From Candidatus Flexicrinis proximus (lineage in GTDB: Bacteria > Chloroflexota > Anaerolineae > Aggregatilineales > Phototrophicaceae), in assembly GCA_016712885.1 (NCBI GenBank), contig JADJQF010000002.1, positions 434,001-498,000 of the forward strand: a DNA stretch of 64,000 nucleotides. Reading direction: 5' to 3'. Below, piece by piece: positions 28,861 to 37,295 of the stretch. The position numbers and the translations under genes were made by a program. Numbering within the stretch: position 1 is the stretch's first letter; the number at the start of each line of letters is the position of its first letter. A model generated the notes under the pieces. The model saw nothing but the letters and a program-made list of their open reading frames with translations, did no database searches and was not told the origin of the DNA.

Positions 28861-30381
28861 ATGCCGGTCATCCTTGTCGGTATGCATCGTTCTGGCACGT
28901 CCATGATTACGCGCCTGCTGCATAAGTGTGGCCTGTATTTGGGCGAAGCCGACGCGATCATGGTGCCAAACCCGGAGGATAATCCCGACGGCTACTGGGA
29001 ACACAGCGCGCTCTCGCAACTAAATGACGAGATCCTCGGCTATTTCGGCGGGAGCTGGCAGCGCCCGCCAAAGCTGGAGCCTGGCTGGTCAAAGGATGCG
29101 GCGCTGCAAACGTTCTGGCAGCGATTCGAAGACATCACCGCCAGCTTCAGCGCCCATGGGTTATGGGGGTGGAAGGATCCGCGCAACAGCGTGACGCTGG
29201 AATTCTGGCTCGCACACATACCGGACCTCAAGGTGATATTGTGCCTGCGGAATCCGCTGGAAGTTGCCGACTCGCTAAGCACAGGGAAGCTCATGCGGGA
29301 TATGGAGCCGACTGCGGCACTGGATCTGTGGGATGTGTATCACCGCGCGATCCTGGCGCAAGACATCGAGAGCCGGCTGATCGTTACGCATTACGACTCG
29401 TATCTATATGACCCCGACGCGGAACTGCGGCGAATCCTGGCGGCGCTGGACGTGCAGGCGTCCAATGCCCAAATCGAGGATGCGCTGGATACGATACGGC
29501 CAGATTCAAAACACCAGCGCGTGCCGGACGCTTTCGTAGGGGACGGCCCGGTAGCCGCCGGGATTCACGGAACATACGAGATGTTGTGCCTGCGGGCCGG
29601 CGAGGTGTTTGGGCGGCTTCGCGGCGATACCGATTACCTGCTTAATTCGACTGTTTCGTACGCGAGAGGGTTACGCGCCACCGTCGCGGCATTGCGTGAG
29701 AAGGTCGACCAACAGAATAGGGAATTCGCAGACTTCAAGCGGGCCGCAGAGGCGCAGAGGCAAGCGATTGCCGATGGACTTGAACGAGAACACAAGATGC
29801 TAGCCGAGTTGGAGACGAACCTGGCACTGGTAACCAAACGAGTGTCGATAGCTGCCGAATTGGGCACGACTGCACTTCAAGGCTTCAAGTACCGCCGGCT
29901 GCAGCTTTCGAGAGTGATGGCGGTTGCAGAGAAGCTGAGGAACTTCTGGAGCATCCGAAAGGTGACGCGCGCCATTCACAGCGGACAGCTTAAAATCCCC
30001 GCACTATTTGACGCGGACTGGTACCTGAAGCAATACCCGGACGTGAAGAAAGCGGGCATTCATCCGTATGCCCATTTCTGGCTGTTTGGCTGGTATCAAC
30101 AGTGCCGGCCAATGCCGCTGTTCGATATCCACTGGTACGTGACGAATTATCCGTATTTCAATGACGAGTGGGCCAATCCACTGGAACACTACGAAAGCAG
30201 GGGACAGTTCAACGGATGCCGCCCGTGCGCGCAATTCGACCCACAGTGGTATCTGTCACAGTATCCCGACGTCCGGGAAACAGGGCTCGATCCCCTGTAT
30301 CATTACAGCCATTTCGGGTTGCATGAAGGCCGACGACCGGCGCCCGAGTCCGGGCTTTTGCCGCAGTCACAGCAGGGATAA
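28861..30381 (+). CDS. Sulfotransferase with coiled coil and WYL-type tandem repeats
   Basis: 506 residues. The PAPS-binding P-loop GMHRSGTSMITRLL is at residues 7-20, and VILCLRNPLEVADSL near 125 fits the 3'-phosphate-binding region, so sulfation of a glycan or other acceptor is likely. Residues about 270-335 are a coiled coil. The C-terminal 125 residues hold three copies of a unit like FDxxWYLxQYPDV...HYxxxGxxEGRxP (about 380, 420, 455), seen in large bacterial glycosyltransferases. It starts the glycan-modification cluster; the next gene begins 2 bp after its stop. AGGGG precedes the ATG. Confidence 0.8.
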   Translation: MPVILVGMHRSGTSMITRLLHKCGLYLGEADAIMVPNPEDNPDGYWEHSALSQLNDEILGYFGGSWQRPPKLEPGWSKDAALQTFWQRFEDITASFSAHGLWGWKDPRNSVTLEFWLAHIPDLKVILCLRNPLEVADSLSTGKLMRDMEPTAALDLWDVYHRAILAQDIESRLIVTHYDSYLYDPDAELRRILAALDVQASNAQIEDALDTIRPDSKHQRVPDAFVGDGPVAAGIHGTYEMLCLRAGEVFGRLRGDTDYLLNSTVSYARGLRATVAALREKVDQQNREFADFKRAAEAQRQAIADGLEREHKMLAELETNLALVTKRVSIAAELGTTALQGFKYRRLQLSRVMAVAEKLRNFWSIRKVTRAIHSGQLKIPALFDADWYLKQYPDVKKAGIHPYAHFWLFGWYQQCRPMPLFDIHWYVTNYPYFNDEWANPLEHYESRGQFNGCRPCAQFDPQWYLSQYPDVRETGLDPLYHYSHFGLHEGRRPAPESGLLPQSQQG

Positions 30382-30383
30382 CG

Positions 30384-32213
30384 TTGACCCAGGAGCCGTT
30401 GATCCATAAGATTTACCGGCGAGTCCGTCCGGCCCTGCGGCGTGCGGGTATTTCCGGTGTAATGCGCAGATTCTTTTCAGCGGCAAGCCGAGAGACCGTG
30501 GCCCGACTGTTCGGGCTGACAGGTTATTTACAGCCCGAGCCCCCCCGAAGGCGAGACCGCAAGTTCGCGTTCGTCTTTATCTGCCAGCACGGTGAGATTG
30601 AAATTGAGGCGGTGCTGCTGGCGCTTTCGCTGAAGCGGCATGTGCGCTGCGAGTATGAGCTGCATGCCGCCGTGCCTAGCCCAGCGGAGACGTGGGGCAC
30701 GCCAAGCGCCGCTGTGCTAGACCTGCTGCGGTCGCTAAACGTCAACATTCACACCATCACAAATCCGATTGGCCCGTCATTTCCCAACGGCAACAAGCTG
30801 CCCTGTTTCAAGATTGAGACGGATGCCGACAAGCTATTCTACCTGGACAGCGACATCCTGCTGATCCGCGATTTCACCGATGACCCCGTGTTCGACGCGC
30901 AACTGAACGCAAAGCCCAACGACATCAGGCGATCGGTGGACATCAGAGAGGAATGGCCTGCCATTTACGATGCGGTTAGGGTGGAGGCGCCGGCAGCGCG
31001 TCAACCGACAACCACTTCAAAGGAGTTTGGCTTTCCACAGTTCAACGGCGGTGTCATCTGTATCGATCCGACGGTCAAACTGGCGGAGACGTGGGAGCAT
31101 TACATCCGGCTAGTCCGCAGCGATGAGCGCTTCACGCCGGAACGGGTGTGGACGGACCAGATCGGGCTGGCGGTTTCGATACAGAAACTCGGCGTTGAGG
31201 TCGGTCATCTGGACGAACGGTATAATTTTCCGCTGCACCACAAACGTCTGGATTCGGGGATTTCGCCATACCTCGTCCATTATCACTATCCGCATTTGAT
31301 CGCCGAGGAGCCCGCCCTGCTCGGCCTGGTTCAGGAATATGCGGCGCAGTACCCGACGTTGGCCGGTCTCATGGGGGGCAAGCCGGAATGGGAGCCCCTT
31401 CTGGCGAAAAAAACCGCAGGTTCCCCGATGATCAAGCGATTAATGCAGCGCGGGCGGAAACCGGAATCTCCAGAGCTGATCATCACGGGGATTCCGCACA
31501 GCGGGAGCCGCGAGCTGTGTGACTGGCTTGGAGGGTACAGCAACTGCGTCGTCGTCCACGAACCCGAAGCCATTCCAGCCTATCTTCTCAACGGTGCGGC
31601 GGTCCCGTGGGGTGTTGGACTGTATTATCGCGAAACCCGACGCAAGTTCGTCGTTGGCAAGGCAGCGGTGGACAATGAGCATTTCATATTGGGCACGGCG
31701 AACCCGGCTGGAATACTGCCGCACATCCAACGCATCCGACGCGTGATGCCAATAGCGAGAGTGGTTATTTGCGTACGCAACCCGTTCACGACAATTGCGG
31801 CATGGAAGCGCAGCGCCGGCCCAGAAAGTACCGCCTCGCTGCCCCCCGCACTGCCGGGAAGCCCCGACGATCCGTGGCTCACGGAACGACACAGGACGCG
31901 TCTGGAACGGATCGGCGCAGAGACGAATCTGCCCCAGCGGCGGGCGATGTTGTGGCACTATTATGCGGAGATCGTTCTAAACGAAGCGCCAAACGCGACG
32001 CTGGTCCGCTATGAGGATCTGGCTGCAAATCCTGAGGCGGTCACAGCGGCGATTCTGAGGGGTTACGATAAGGGCAAACTGCGGAAGCGCATGGTTCCCG
32101 ACGACGTTCGGCATGTCGCCGACGAACTGGACGCCGAAGACGTAGACGCGATTCGCGCGATTTGTTCGCAGACAGCGGCTGAACTTGGACTGGATATGTC
32201 AATCACGCGCTGA
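30384..32213 (+). CDS. Glycosyltransferase-sulfotransferase fusion
   Basis: 609 residues. The N-terminal half (about 60-330) resembles a GT-A glycosyltransferase: DKLFYLDSDILLIRD carries the D-x-D metal motif near 155, and EFGFPQFNGGVICID is a typical acceptor-side segment. The C-terminal half (about 365-600) begins with ITGIPHSGSRELCDWL, a P-loop like that of sulfotransferases, and has ARVVICVRNPFTTIAAW and LVRYEDLAANP. Start TTG 30384, 2 bp after the previous stop with AGGGA upstream; the first in-frame ATG is 26 codons later. The fusion suggests a glycan residue added and then sulfated by one protein. Confidence 0.75.
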   Translation: MTQEPLIHKIYRRVRPALRRAGISGVMRRFFSAASRETVARLFGLTGYLQPEPPRRRDRKFAFVFICQHGEIEIEAVLLALSLKRHVRCEYELHAAVPSPAETWGTPSAAVLDLLRSLNVNIHTITNPIGPSFPNGNKLPCFKIETDADKLFYLDSDILLIRDFTDDPVFDAQLNAKPNDIRRSVDIREEWPAIYDAVRVEAPAARQPTTTSKEFGFPQFNGGVICIDPTVKLAETWEHYIRLVRSDERFTPERVWTDQIGLAVSIQKLGVEVGHLDERYNFPLHHKRLDSGISPYLVHYHYPHLIAEEPALLGLVQEYAAQYPTLAGLMGGKPEWEPLLAKKTAGSPMIKRLMQRGRKPESPELIITGIPHSGSRELCDWLGGYSNCVVVHEPEAIPAYLLNGAAVPWGVGLYYRETRRKFVVGKAAVDNEHFILGTANPAGILPHIQRIRRVMPIARVVICVRNPFTTIAAWKRSAGPESTASLPPALPGSPDDPWLTERHRTRLERIGAETNLPQRRAMLWHYYAEIVLNEAPNATLVRYEDLAANPEAVTAAILRGYDKGKLRKRMVPDDVRHVADELDAEDVDAIRAICSQTAAELGLDMSITR

Positions 32214-32305
32214 CGCCGGCCTGACAGTGCCGGGGACGCGGCTTGCCGTCCTATTCAAGTCAAGGAGAAACTCGCGATGGAGAACGACATTTCCACGAGG
32301 TACAG

Positions 32306-32950
32306 ATGCACTGGCTTGAGATAAGCGGATGGTTCCAGTGGCGGTCAGGGCAGGAAGAAGCGGCGCGTCATTTTCCGGATGGCAGCCGATTCATCGAAGT
32401 CGGCACGTACCTGGGGCGCAGCCTGTGCTCGCTAGGTGAGGTCGTCCAGCAGAGCGGGAAGAGGCTGACGGTCATTGGAATAGATACGTGCCGAGGCAGC
32501 GGACCCGAGGGACCACGCCAGAAGGATTATCACGGCGATGTGGTCCGGGAGAACGGCGGCACGTTTGCCGGCGTCCTGCATAAGAACGTCCTGGAATGCG
32601 GATACGTTGACATAATCTCGCTGATTGTCGCCGATTCGGTGAGTGCCTCGAACTTCTTTAGCGATGGTTCAATCGAGTGGGTACATCTGGACGCGCGGCA
32701 TGATTACGCCGGACTGACGGAAGACATACAGGCCTGGCTGCCGAAGGTCAAGCCTGGCGGCTGGCTGTCGGGAGACGATTACGACCCGGTCAAATGGCCG
32801 GAAGTGGTGAAGGCGGTCGGCGAGCAACTGCCCGGCGCGCAGCCGTGGTCGACACAGCAGTGGCGCTGGTTCGTGCCGGAGCCACGGCCCGCATCACGCT
32901 TCCTTCGGGCCGCCTCCTTCGTGCTCAAACGCATGGGCAAGCGCAGGTAG
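32306..32950 (+). CDS. Class I SAM-dependent methyltransferase-like protein
   Basis: 214 residues. The region RFIEVGTYLGRSLCSLGEV is the SAM-binding motif I, with TVIGIDTC as motif II and IEWVHLDARHDYAGLTEDIQAWLPKVKPGGWLSGDDY matching the Methyltransf_24 family. Start ATG 32306 has GAGG 5 bases upstream. A better-looking AAGGAG at about 32263 precedes an ATG at 32277 in another frame that stops after 15 codons, so a frameshift near the start or a short upstream ORF is possible. The end overlaps the opposite gene by 57 bp. Confidence 0.7.
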   Translation: MHWLEISGWFQWRSGQEEAARHFPDGSRFIEVGTYLGRSLCSLGEVVQQSGKRLTVIGIDTCRGSGPEGPRQKDYHGDVVRENGGTFAGVLHKNVLECGYVDIISLIVADSVSASNFFSDGSIEWVHLDARHDYAGLTEDIQAWLPKVKPGGWLSGDDYDPVKWPEVVKAVGEQLPGAQPWSTQQWRWFVPEPRPASRFLRAASFVLKRMGKRR

Positions 32951-33595
32951 CGTGTCGTAGTCGACGGTCCATCCGGCGATGGCAGCCGCGAGGCCGATAA
33001 CACCGCCTTCGCCCGAATAAACGCCTCGGCTCTGCATGAAATCCGCGGCCCGCGACCATGCCTCGAAGAATTGCGACTCGCGGCCATCCCTGGTCACGGC
33101 GACGAAGGTCTCATGACACCAGCGAGCGACCGACAGGATGGCGGTATCCCCGGTGAGGTGGCGGGCAAGCTCCTCAAAGTGGGGCTTTCGCCACGCCCCG
33201 GCCGATTGCAGATGCTCCGCGATGGTCTTCACGACGACCGGAAGCACCGAGATCCCGGCCGGAAAGACGCCGAGCGGCGGGAGATTGCGAATGCGGGTAT
33301 CGGCATCCACATAAAGAGCGGTGTCGAAGCCCTGAAGGGCACCGAGGATCGCGAACCGCTTGTCATGATAGGCGGCTGCGCCGCGGCCCTGTCCGGTGGG
33401 GGGCAGGCGGGCCAGATAATCGACCGCCATGGGGCCGGTCGGTGCGTGGCGGATGGCACGCACCGGCAAATCCGCGAAGTCATCGGGTTCGTCGGTCAAG
33501 ACGACCCAGGGCAGCGCTGAAGCGCCGGAAACGAGACGCCGCGCCCGTTCGCGGTAAGGCCTATGGATGGCGAGTGTGCAGAAGCAGACGGTCAT
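32894..33595 (-). CDS. Glycosyltransferase-like protein
   Basis: 233 residues, soluble. VVLTDEPDDFADL, the H-D-K-R-F segment and ALYVDADTRIRNLP (a D-x-D motif near 93-97) point to a GT-A nucleotide-sugar glycosyltransferase. The later PHFEELARHLTGDTAI region is less conserved. ATG 33595 is chosen because upstream in-frame sequence reads through a repeat. A TATACT at 33634-33639 on this strand is a likely -10. Tail-to-tail overlap with the methyltransferase. Confidence 0.6.
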   Translation of the reverse strand: MTVCFCTLAIHRPYRERARRLVSGASALPWVVLTDEPDDFADLPVRAIRHAPTGPMAVDYLARLPPTGQGRGAAAYHDKRFAILGALQGFDTALYVDADTRIRNLPPLGVFPAGISVLPVVVKTIAEHLQSAGAWRKPHFEELARHLTGDTAILSVARWCHETFVAVTRDGRESQFFEAWSRAADFMQSRGVYSGEGGVIGLAAAIAGWTVDYDTLPALAHAFEHEGGGPKEA

Positions 33596-33649
33596 AGTAT
33601 GGGTTGGTTTTGGGGCGAGAAATATACCTATCGAGTATAACACTTCGAC

Positions 33650-33678
33650 CGGAGGCGCCGCCTTCACAAACCAAGTGA
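33650..33678 (-). repeat. Intergenic multi-hairpin repeat, copy 10 (fragment)
   Basis: Only the leader CACTTGGTTTGTG and hairpin 1 (GAAGGC/GCCTCC) remain, in reverse orientation, as seen by match to copy 9. The rest of 33596-33931 holds the short ORF and terminator listed below. Confidence 0.6.
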
Positions 33679-33797
33679 ATAGCAAGCGCGCATGAACGAC
33701 CCTAACCAGCAAGCCGGGTGGTCGAAGCGGCGCTTCAGAGATTGGGTGTACACTGGTGGTATGTCACATCGTTGCCGATCAGAAAGTGAGGGCGACT

Positions 33798-33827
33798 ATG
33801 TGCCGTATGTGCAAAACAGAGCGCTAG
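33798..33827 (+). CDS. Putative 9-codon leader peptide
   Basis: ATG-TGC-CGT-ATG-TGC-AAA-ACA-GAG-CGC-TAG encodes MCRMCKTER, preceded by GTGAGGG 6 bases upstream. Its stop codon lies inside the 5' arm of the terminator hairpin at 33820. Layout matches an attenuation leader or a small Cys-containing regulatory ORF; no further evidence of translation. Confidence 0.35.
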   Translation: MCRMCKTER

Positions 33828-33868
33828 TCCAGCCCTGGCACCGTCAGGGATTGGCTGGCGCTTTTTTT
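33820..33868 (+). terminator. Strong terminator in the leader of the hydrolase gene
   Basis: An 18-position stem (33820-33837 with 33845-33862; two mismatches, three G-T pairs) and loop GCACCGT, followed by TTTTTTT. It lies 63 bp before the start of the hydrolase at 33932, not after a recognisable long gene, so it may act as an attenuator or end a short RNA. Confidence 0.8.
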
Positions 33869-33931
33869 GCGCCACAGCATCCGGCCACTTGACAGATAGA
33901 GTAGCCTGTGCGGTTCCGGAAAGGATTGTGT

Positions 33932-35149
33932 ATGTCCAAGTCATTGTTAATCCGAATGAGTTTGTTGTTGGCGTTAGTCCCACTGCTGGCGGCGCCCCTG
34001 ACCGCCGCGCAGGATGCGCCCACCTACATCGCCCGCGGCCCCTACCCGGTCGGGATGCTGGAGCTGGTGCTGAACGCAGAGTCTGCGCGCCCGCTTCCGG
34101 TTACGGTGTGGTATCCAGCGCTGAACCCCGATGGCTTGCCGGAAGAGATCCTGTACGACACGGGCATCCGGGCTGTGCTGCCTGATATACCCGACATGAT
34201 GGTTCACTTCCCCGGACGTGCATTACTGAATGCTTCGCCGGATAGCGCCGGTGGGCCATACCCGCTGGTCGTCTATTCGCACAGCGCCACGGCGTCACGG
34301 TTCTTCACGGCCTTCTATCAGGAACACCTGGCGTCGTGGGGATTGGTGGTGATGGCGGCAGAGCACAGCGGAAGCGCATTTACGGACGGGTTTGTGGCAC
34401 CGCCGCCAGAGGTCGAAGTCATGCCATATGCGTTGAGCGTCGCGCTGCGCATGGCTGACGTGAAGGCGGAACTCGATTACGCGGAGGTGATGACTGCCGC
34501 GGGCGGTGAACTTGAAGGCGTAATCGATACAGACCGCAGCGCCGTCATCGGCTGGTCACTGGGTGGCAACACCGCGCTGGTCGCGGCCGGGGCGCGCTTT
34601 GATTTCGCCAACATGACCGAATGGTGCGCCGCCGAGAGCGGGCGTGAAGAACACTGTCGCCTACTGGAGTACGTATCCGAGCTTGCCAGCGCGTTTGGAA
34701 TCGACCCATCGTCGGACGGCCTGTGGGCTTCGCAAGGCGATGATCGCGTCGACGCGATCATCACGATGGCGCAGGGGTGGGCAACGGCGTTCGGCGAGGA
34801 GGGCTACGCGAATATCACGATACCTGTCATGACGATGCTCGGCACGGGCGATCCACAGTTCGAAATACGGCGGTCGTACGATCTCGTATCTTCGGCGCAG
34901 AAGGCGCTGGTCGCATTCGAGAGTGCCGGACACACGATCTATGGGCAATGCCCGCCGGCGTTCATCGAAGGAAGCTTCCCATTCTGCTTCGACCCGATGT
35001 GGGACATTGCTGCCGCCCATGAGGCGATCAATCACTTGTCGGTTGCGTTCCTGCTCACCACATTGAGGGGCGATGAAGATGCACGCGCCGCGCTCGCGCC
35101 GGAGGCTGTCTCGTTCCCGGATGTCACGTACGAAGCGACGGGGCTCTAG
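33932..35149 (+). CDS. Secreted alpha/beta hydrolase, PAF-acetylhydrolase/dienelactone-hydrolase type
   Basis: 405 residues with a signal peptide (cleavage near LTAAQ). The nucleophile elbow is G-W-S-L-G-G (Ser near residue 208), catalytic Asp probably in MLGTGDPQFE and His in ESAGHTIYG. PYPLVVYSHSATASR supplies the oxyanion-hole region. Substrate unknown; likely an ester or short acyl chain. Paralogous to the gene at 37296. ATG 33932 has AAAGGA about 8 bases upstream. Confidence 0.78.
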   Translation: MSKSLLIRMSLLLALVPLLAAPLTAAQDAPTYIARGPYPVGMLELVLNAESARPLPVTVWYPALNPDGLPEEILYDTGIRAVLPDIPDMMVHFPGRALLNASPDSAGGPYPLVVYSHSATASRFFTAFYQEHLASWGLVVMAAEHSGSAFTDGFVAPPPEVEVMPYALSVALRMADVKAELDYAEVMTAAGGELEGVIDTDRSAVIGWSLGGNTALVAAGARFDFANMTEWCAAESGREEHCRLLEYVSELASAFGIDPSSDGLWASQGDDRVDAIITMAQGWATAFGEEGYANITIPVMTMLGTGDPQFEIRRSYDLVSSAQKALVAFESAGHTIYGQCPPAFIEGSFPFCFDPMWDIAAAHEAINHLSVAFLLTTLRGDEDARAALAPEAVSFPDVTYEATGL

Positions 35150-35283
35150 GCCATCAGCCGCTCGTCCTGAGCAGTCGGTTTCCAGCTACAGCAGTTGTGC
35201 TGCGGGAGATTTCTGGTTTCAGACGAATGACTGGAAACAAACGGCTGTCGACTGTGGGACTAGAGGCTGATTTCAACGCAGGT

Positions 35284-35382
35284 AATGGAGGCGCGGCCTC
35301 CACACTTCCGTTAGGGAGTGGCGTCTCTCGATCCCTGATCTGCGAACCTGCCCCGAGGTTTGTGGTGAAACCCTTCGAGGGT
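35284..35382 (+). repeat. Intergenic multi-hairpin repeat, copy 11 (divergent)
   Basis: Hairpin 1 TGGAGGC-gcg-GCCTCCA (35286-35302), a weak hairpin 2 region GGGAGTGGCGTCTCTC, a CTGATCTGCGA box, then a GGTTT...AAACC hairpin (about 35357-35372) matching hairpin 4 of copy 1. Hairpin 3 is absent. Confidence 0.7.
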
Positions 35383-35549
35383 GTATGACAGTGGCCGGGA
35401 TTTCGACGTATAAGATCGTTTATGTGACCTACGACGATCTGGGGCGACAGCTCGCCGCGCTGATTTCGAGTCTGCCCGCCTTAATTTAGCCCCACCGAGC
35501 GACTTTCTGTCTGCAGGCTGATTCACATCTCAGCCTACGGTGATTGCCA
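35383..35549. other. Intergenic stretch with no recognised element
   Basis: Together with the repeat it makes up the 449-bp gap 35150-35598. I see no gene, terminator or palindrome of note here; only the extended -10 just downstream. Confidence 0.4.
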
Positions 35550-35558
35550 TGCTATTAT
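35550..35558 (+). promoter_or_regulatory. Extended -10 promoter of the IMP dehydrogenase gene
   Basis: TG-C-TATTAT (35550-35558) fits an extended -10 without a clear -35. It overlaps the in-frame ATG at 35557, which therefore cannot be the start of a transcript made here. Confidence 0.4.
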
Positions 35559-35598
35559 GAAGACTGCTATCGACGGAATGCAGAGAAGACACAGCGCA

Positions 35599-37104
35599 AT
35601 GGCATTTTACTACGATCAACCCTCCCGTACTTTCAGCGAATACCTGTTGGTTCCCGGATACTCGTCGGCAGAGTGTGTGCCCGCGAACGTTTCGCTAACG
35701 ACACCACTGGTCAAGTTCAAAAAGGGCGAAGCACCTGCCCTGTCCTTAAACGTCCCGCTGGTTTCCGCGATCATGCAGTCGGTCTCAAACGACACCATGG
35801 CGATTGCCTTAGCACGTGAAGGCGGTGTTTCATTCATCTACTGCTCGCAGTCCATCGAGAAGCAGGTTGAGATGGTGCGGCGGGTAAAAAGTTACAAGGC
35901 CGGCTTTGTCACCACCGACTCGGCTGTTCATGCCGACAACACACTGGCAGACATCCTGCGCCTGAAAGAAAAGACCGGGCATTCGACGGTTGCCGTCACT
36001 GAGGATGGCACCTCGACTGGTAAGCTGATCGGCATCATCACCAGCCGCGACTATCGCGTCAGCCGCATGGACAAAGATACGAAGGTATCGAGTTTCATGA
36101 CCCCGCTAGAAAGTATTATCTATGCCAAAGACGGCATAAGCTTAGGCGAAGCCAACGATGTGATCTGGGAGCACAAAATCAACGCGCTGCCCATTATCGA
36201 CGATAACCAACGGCTCGTCTCGTTCGTGTTCCGCAAGGACTACGACACGCACAAAGAGAATCTCAACGAGCTGTTGGACGACTCGAAGCGCTACATTGTC
36301 GGCGCGGGTGTCAACACGCGCGATTATGAACAGCGGATTCCGGCTCTAGTCGAAGCAGGTGTCGATGTGCTGTGTATCGACTCCTCCGAAGGCTTCTCCG
36401 AATGGCAGCAGCGCACGCTGGCGTTCGTCCGCGAAAAGTACGGCGACAACGTGAAGATCGGTGCCGGAAACATCGTGAACCGTGAGGGCTTTCGCTACCT
36501 CGCTGAGGCCGGTGCAGATTTCATCAAGGTAGGCATTGGCGGCGGCGCAATCTGTATCACACGCGAAGCGAAGGGGATTGGCCGCGGGCAGGCGACCGCC
36601 GTCATCGAAGTCGCTAAAGCGCGCGATGAATACTTCGAGGAAACGGGTGTTTACGTCCCGATCTGCTCCGATGGCGGCATCGTCCACGATTATCACATCA
36701 CGCTGGCGTTGGCGATGGGCAGTGACTTCTGCATGCTGGGGCGCTATTTTGCCCGCTTTGATGAAAGTCCCTCGAACAAGGTCGTCGTCAACGGCAACTA
36801 TATGAAGGAATACTGGGGCGAAGGGAGTAACCGCGCCCGCAACTGGCAGCGATACGACGCAGGCGGCGATGCCAAACTCTCGTTTGAGGAGGGTGTCGAC
36901 TCCTACGTGCCTTATGCAGGCACCCTGCGCGATAATCTTGCCGTCAGCCTGAGCAAGATCAAGTCGGCGATGTGCAACTGCGGCAGCCTGACCATTCCGC
37001 ACCTTCAACGAAATGCGATGCTAACGCTGGTTTCATCCGTCAGCATTGTTGAGGGTGGCGCGCACGACGTGGTTGTGCGGGATCAGCAATACAGAACGAC
37101 CTGA
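35599..37104 (+). CDS. guaB: IMP dehydrogenase, variant active-site loop
   Basis: Oxidises IMP to XMP with NAD, the committed step of GMP synthesis; 501 residues. TIM barrel with an inserted CBS pair ([36 protein letters not shown]). The catalytic Cys is in [19 protein letters not shown], not the common GPGSICTTR, a form I associate with the clade that also has protist enzymes. The flap [11 protein letters not shown] keeps Arg-Tyr. Start ATG 35599 gives the expected [18 protein letters not shown]-terminus. Codon choice (Arg CGC, more T/C-ending codons) differs from neighbours. Confidence 0.9.
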   Translation: MAFYYDQPSRTFSEYLLVPGYSSAECVPANVSLTTPLVKFKKGEAPALSLNVPLVSAIMQSVSNDTMAIALAREGGVSFIYCSQSIEKQVEMVRRVKSYKAGFVTTDSAVHADNTLADILRLKEKTGHSTVAVTEDGTSTGKLIGIITSRDYRVSRMDKDTKVSSFMTPLESIIYAKDGISLGEANDVIWEHKINALPIIDDNQRLVSFVFRKDYDTHKENLNELLDDSKRYIVGAGVNTRDYEQRIPALVEAGVDVLCIDSSEGFSEWQQRTLAFVREKYGDNVKIGAGNIVNREGFRYLAEAGADFIKVGIGGGAICITREAKGIGRGQATAVIEVAKARDEYFEETGVYVPICSDGGIVHDYHITLALAMGSDFCMLGRYFARFDESPSNKVVVNGNYMKEYWGEGSNRARNWQRYDAGGDAKLSFEEGVDSYVPYAGTLRDNLAVSLSKIKSAMCNCGSLTIPHLQRNAMLTLVSSVSIVEGGAHDVVVRDQQYRTT

Positions 37105-37295
37105 TAAATCAGACGGCATCCGGACGACGGGGCCGCCAGGCCGGACATGAAAACGAGCATCGTTACTGTACGGATTGCCGTCTGATTGCTATCGTGCATC
37201 AGTCTGCCTAAATCACATACACACGGTTTTGTCGGCTTAGGACGCGCATATCACGCATCGTCAGCTTTTTCCGGTGAAAAGCTTAATGCGTTCGA

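Noticed and set aside
33762..33893. Longer ORF from the ATG at 33762 reading through the terminator
   Set aside because: It crosses the hairpin and T-run, and its sequence shows no protein features; the 9-codon ORF in another frame has the better start site.
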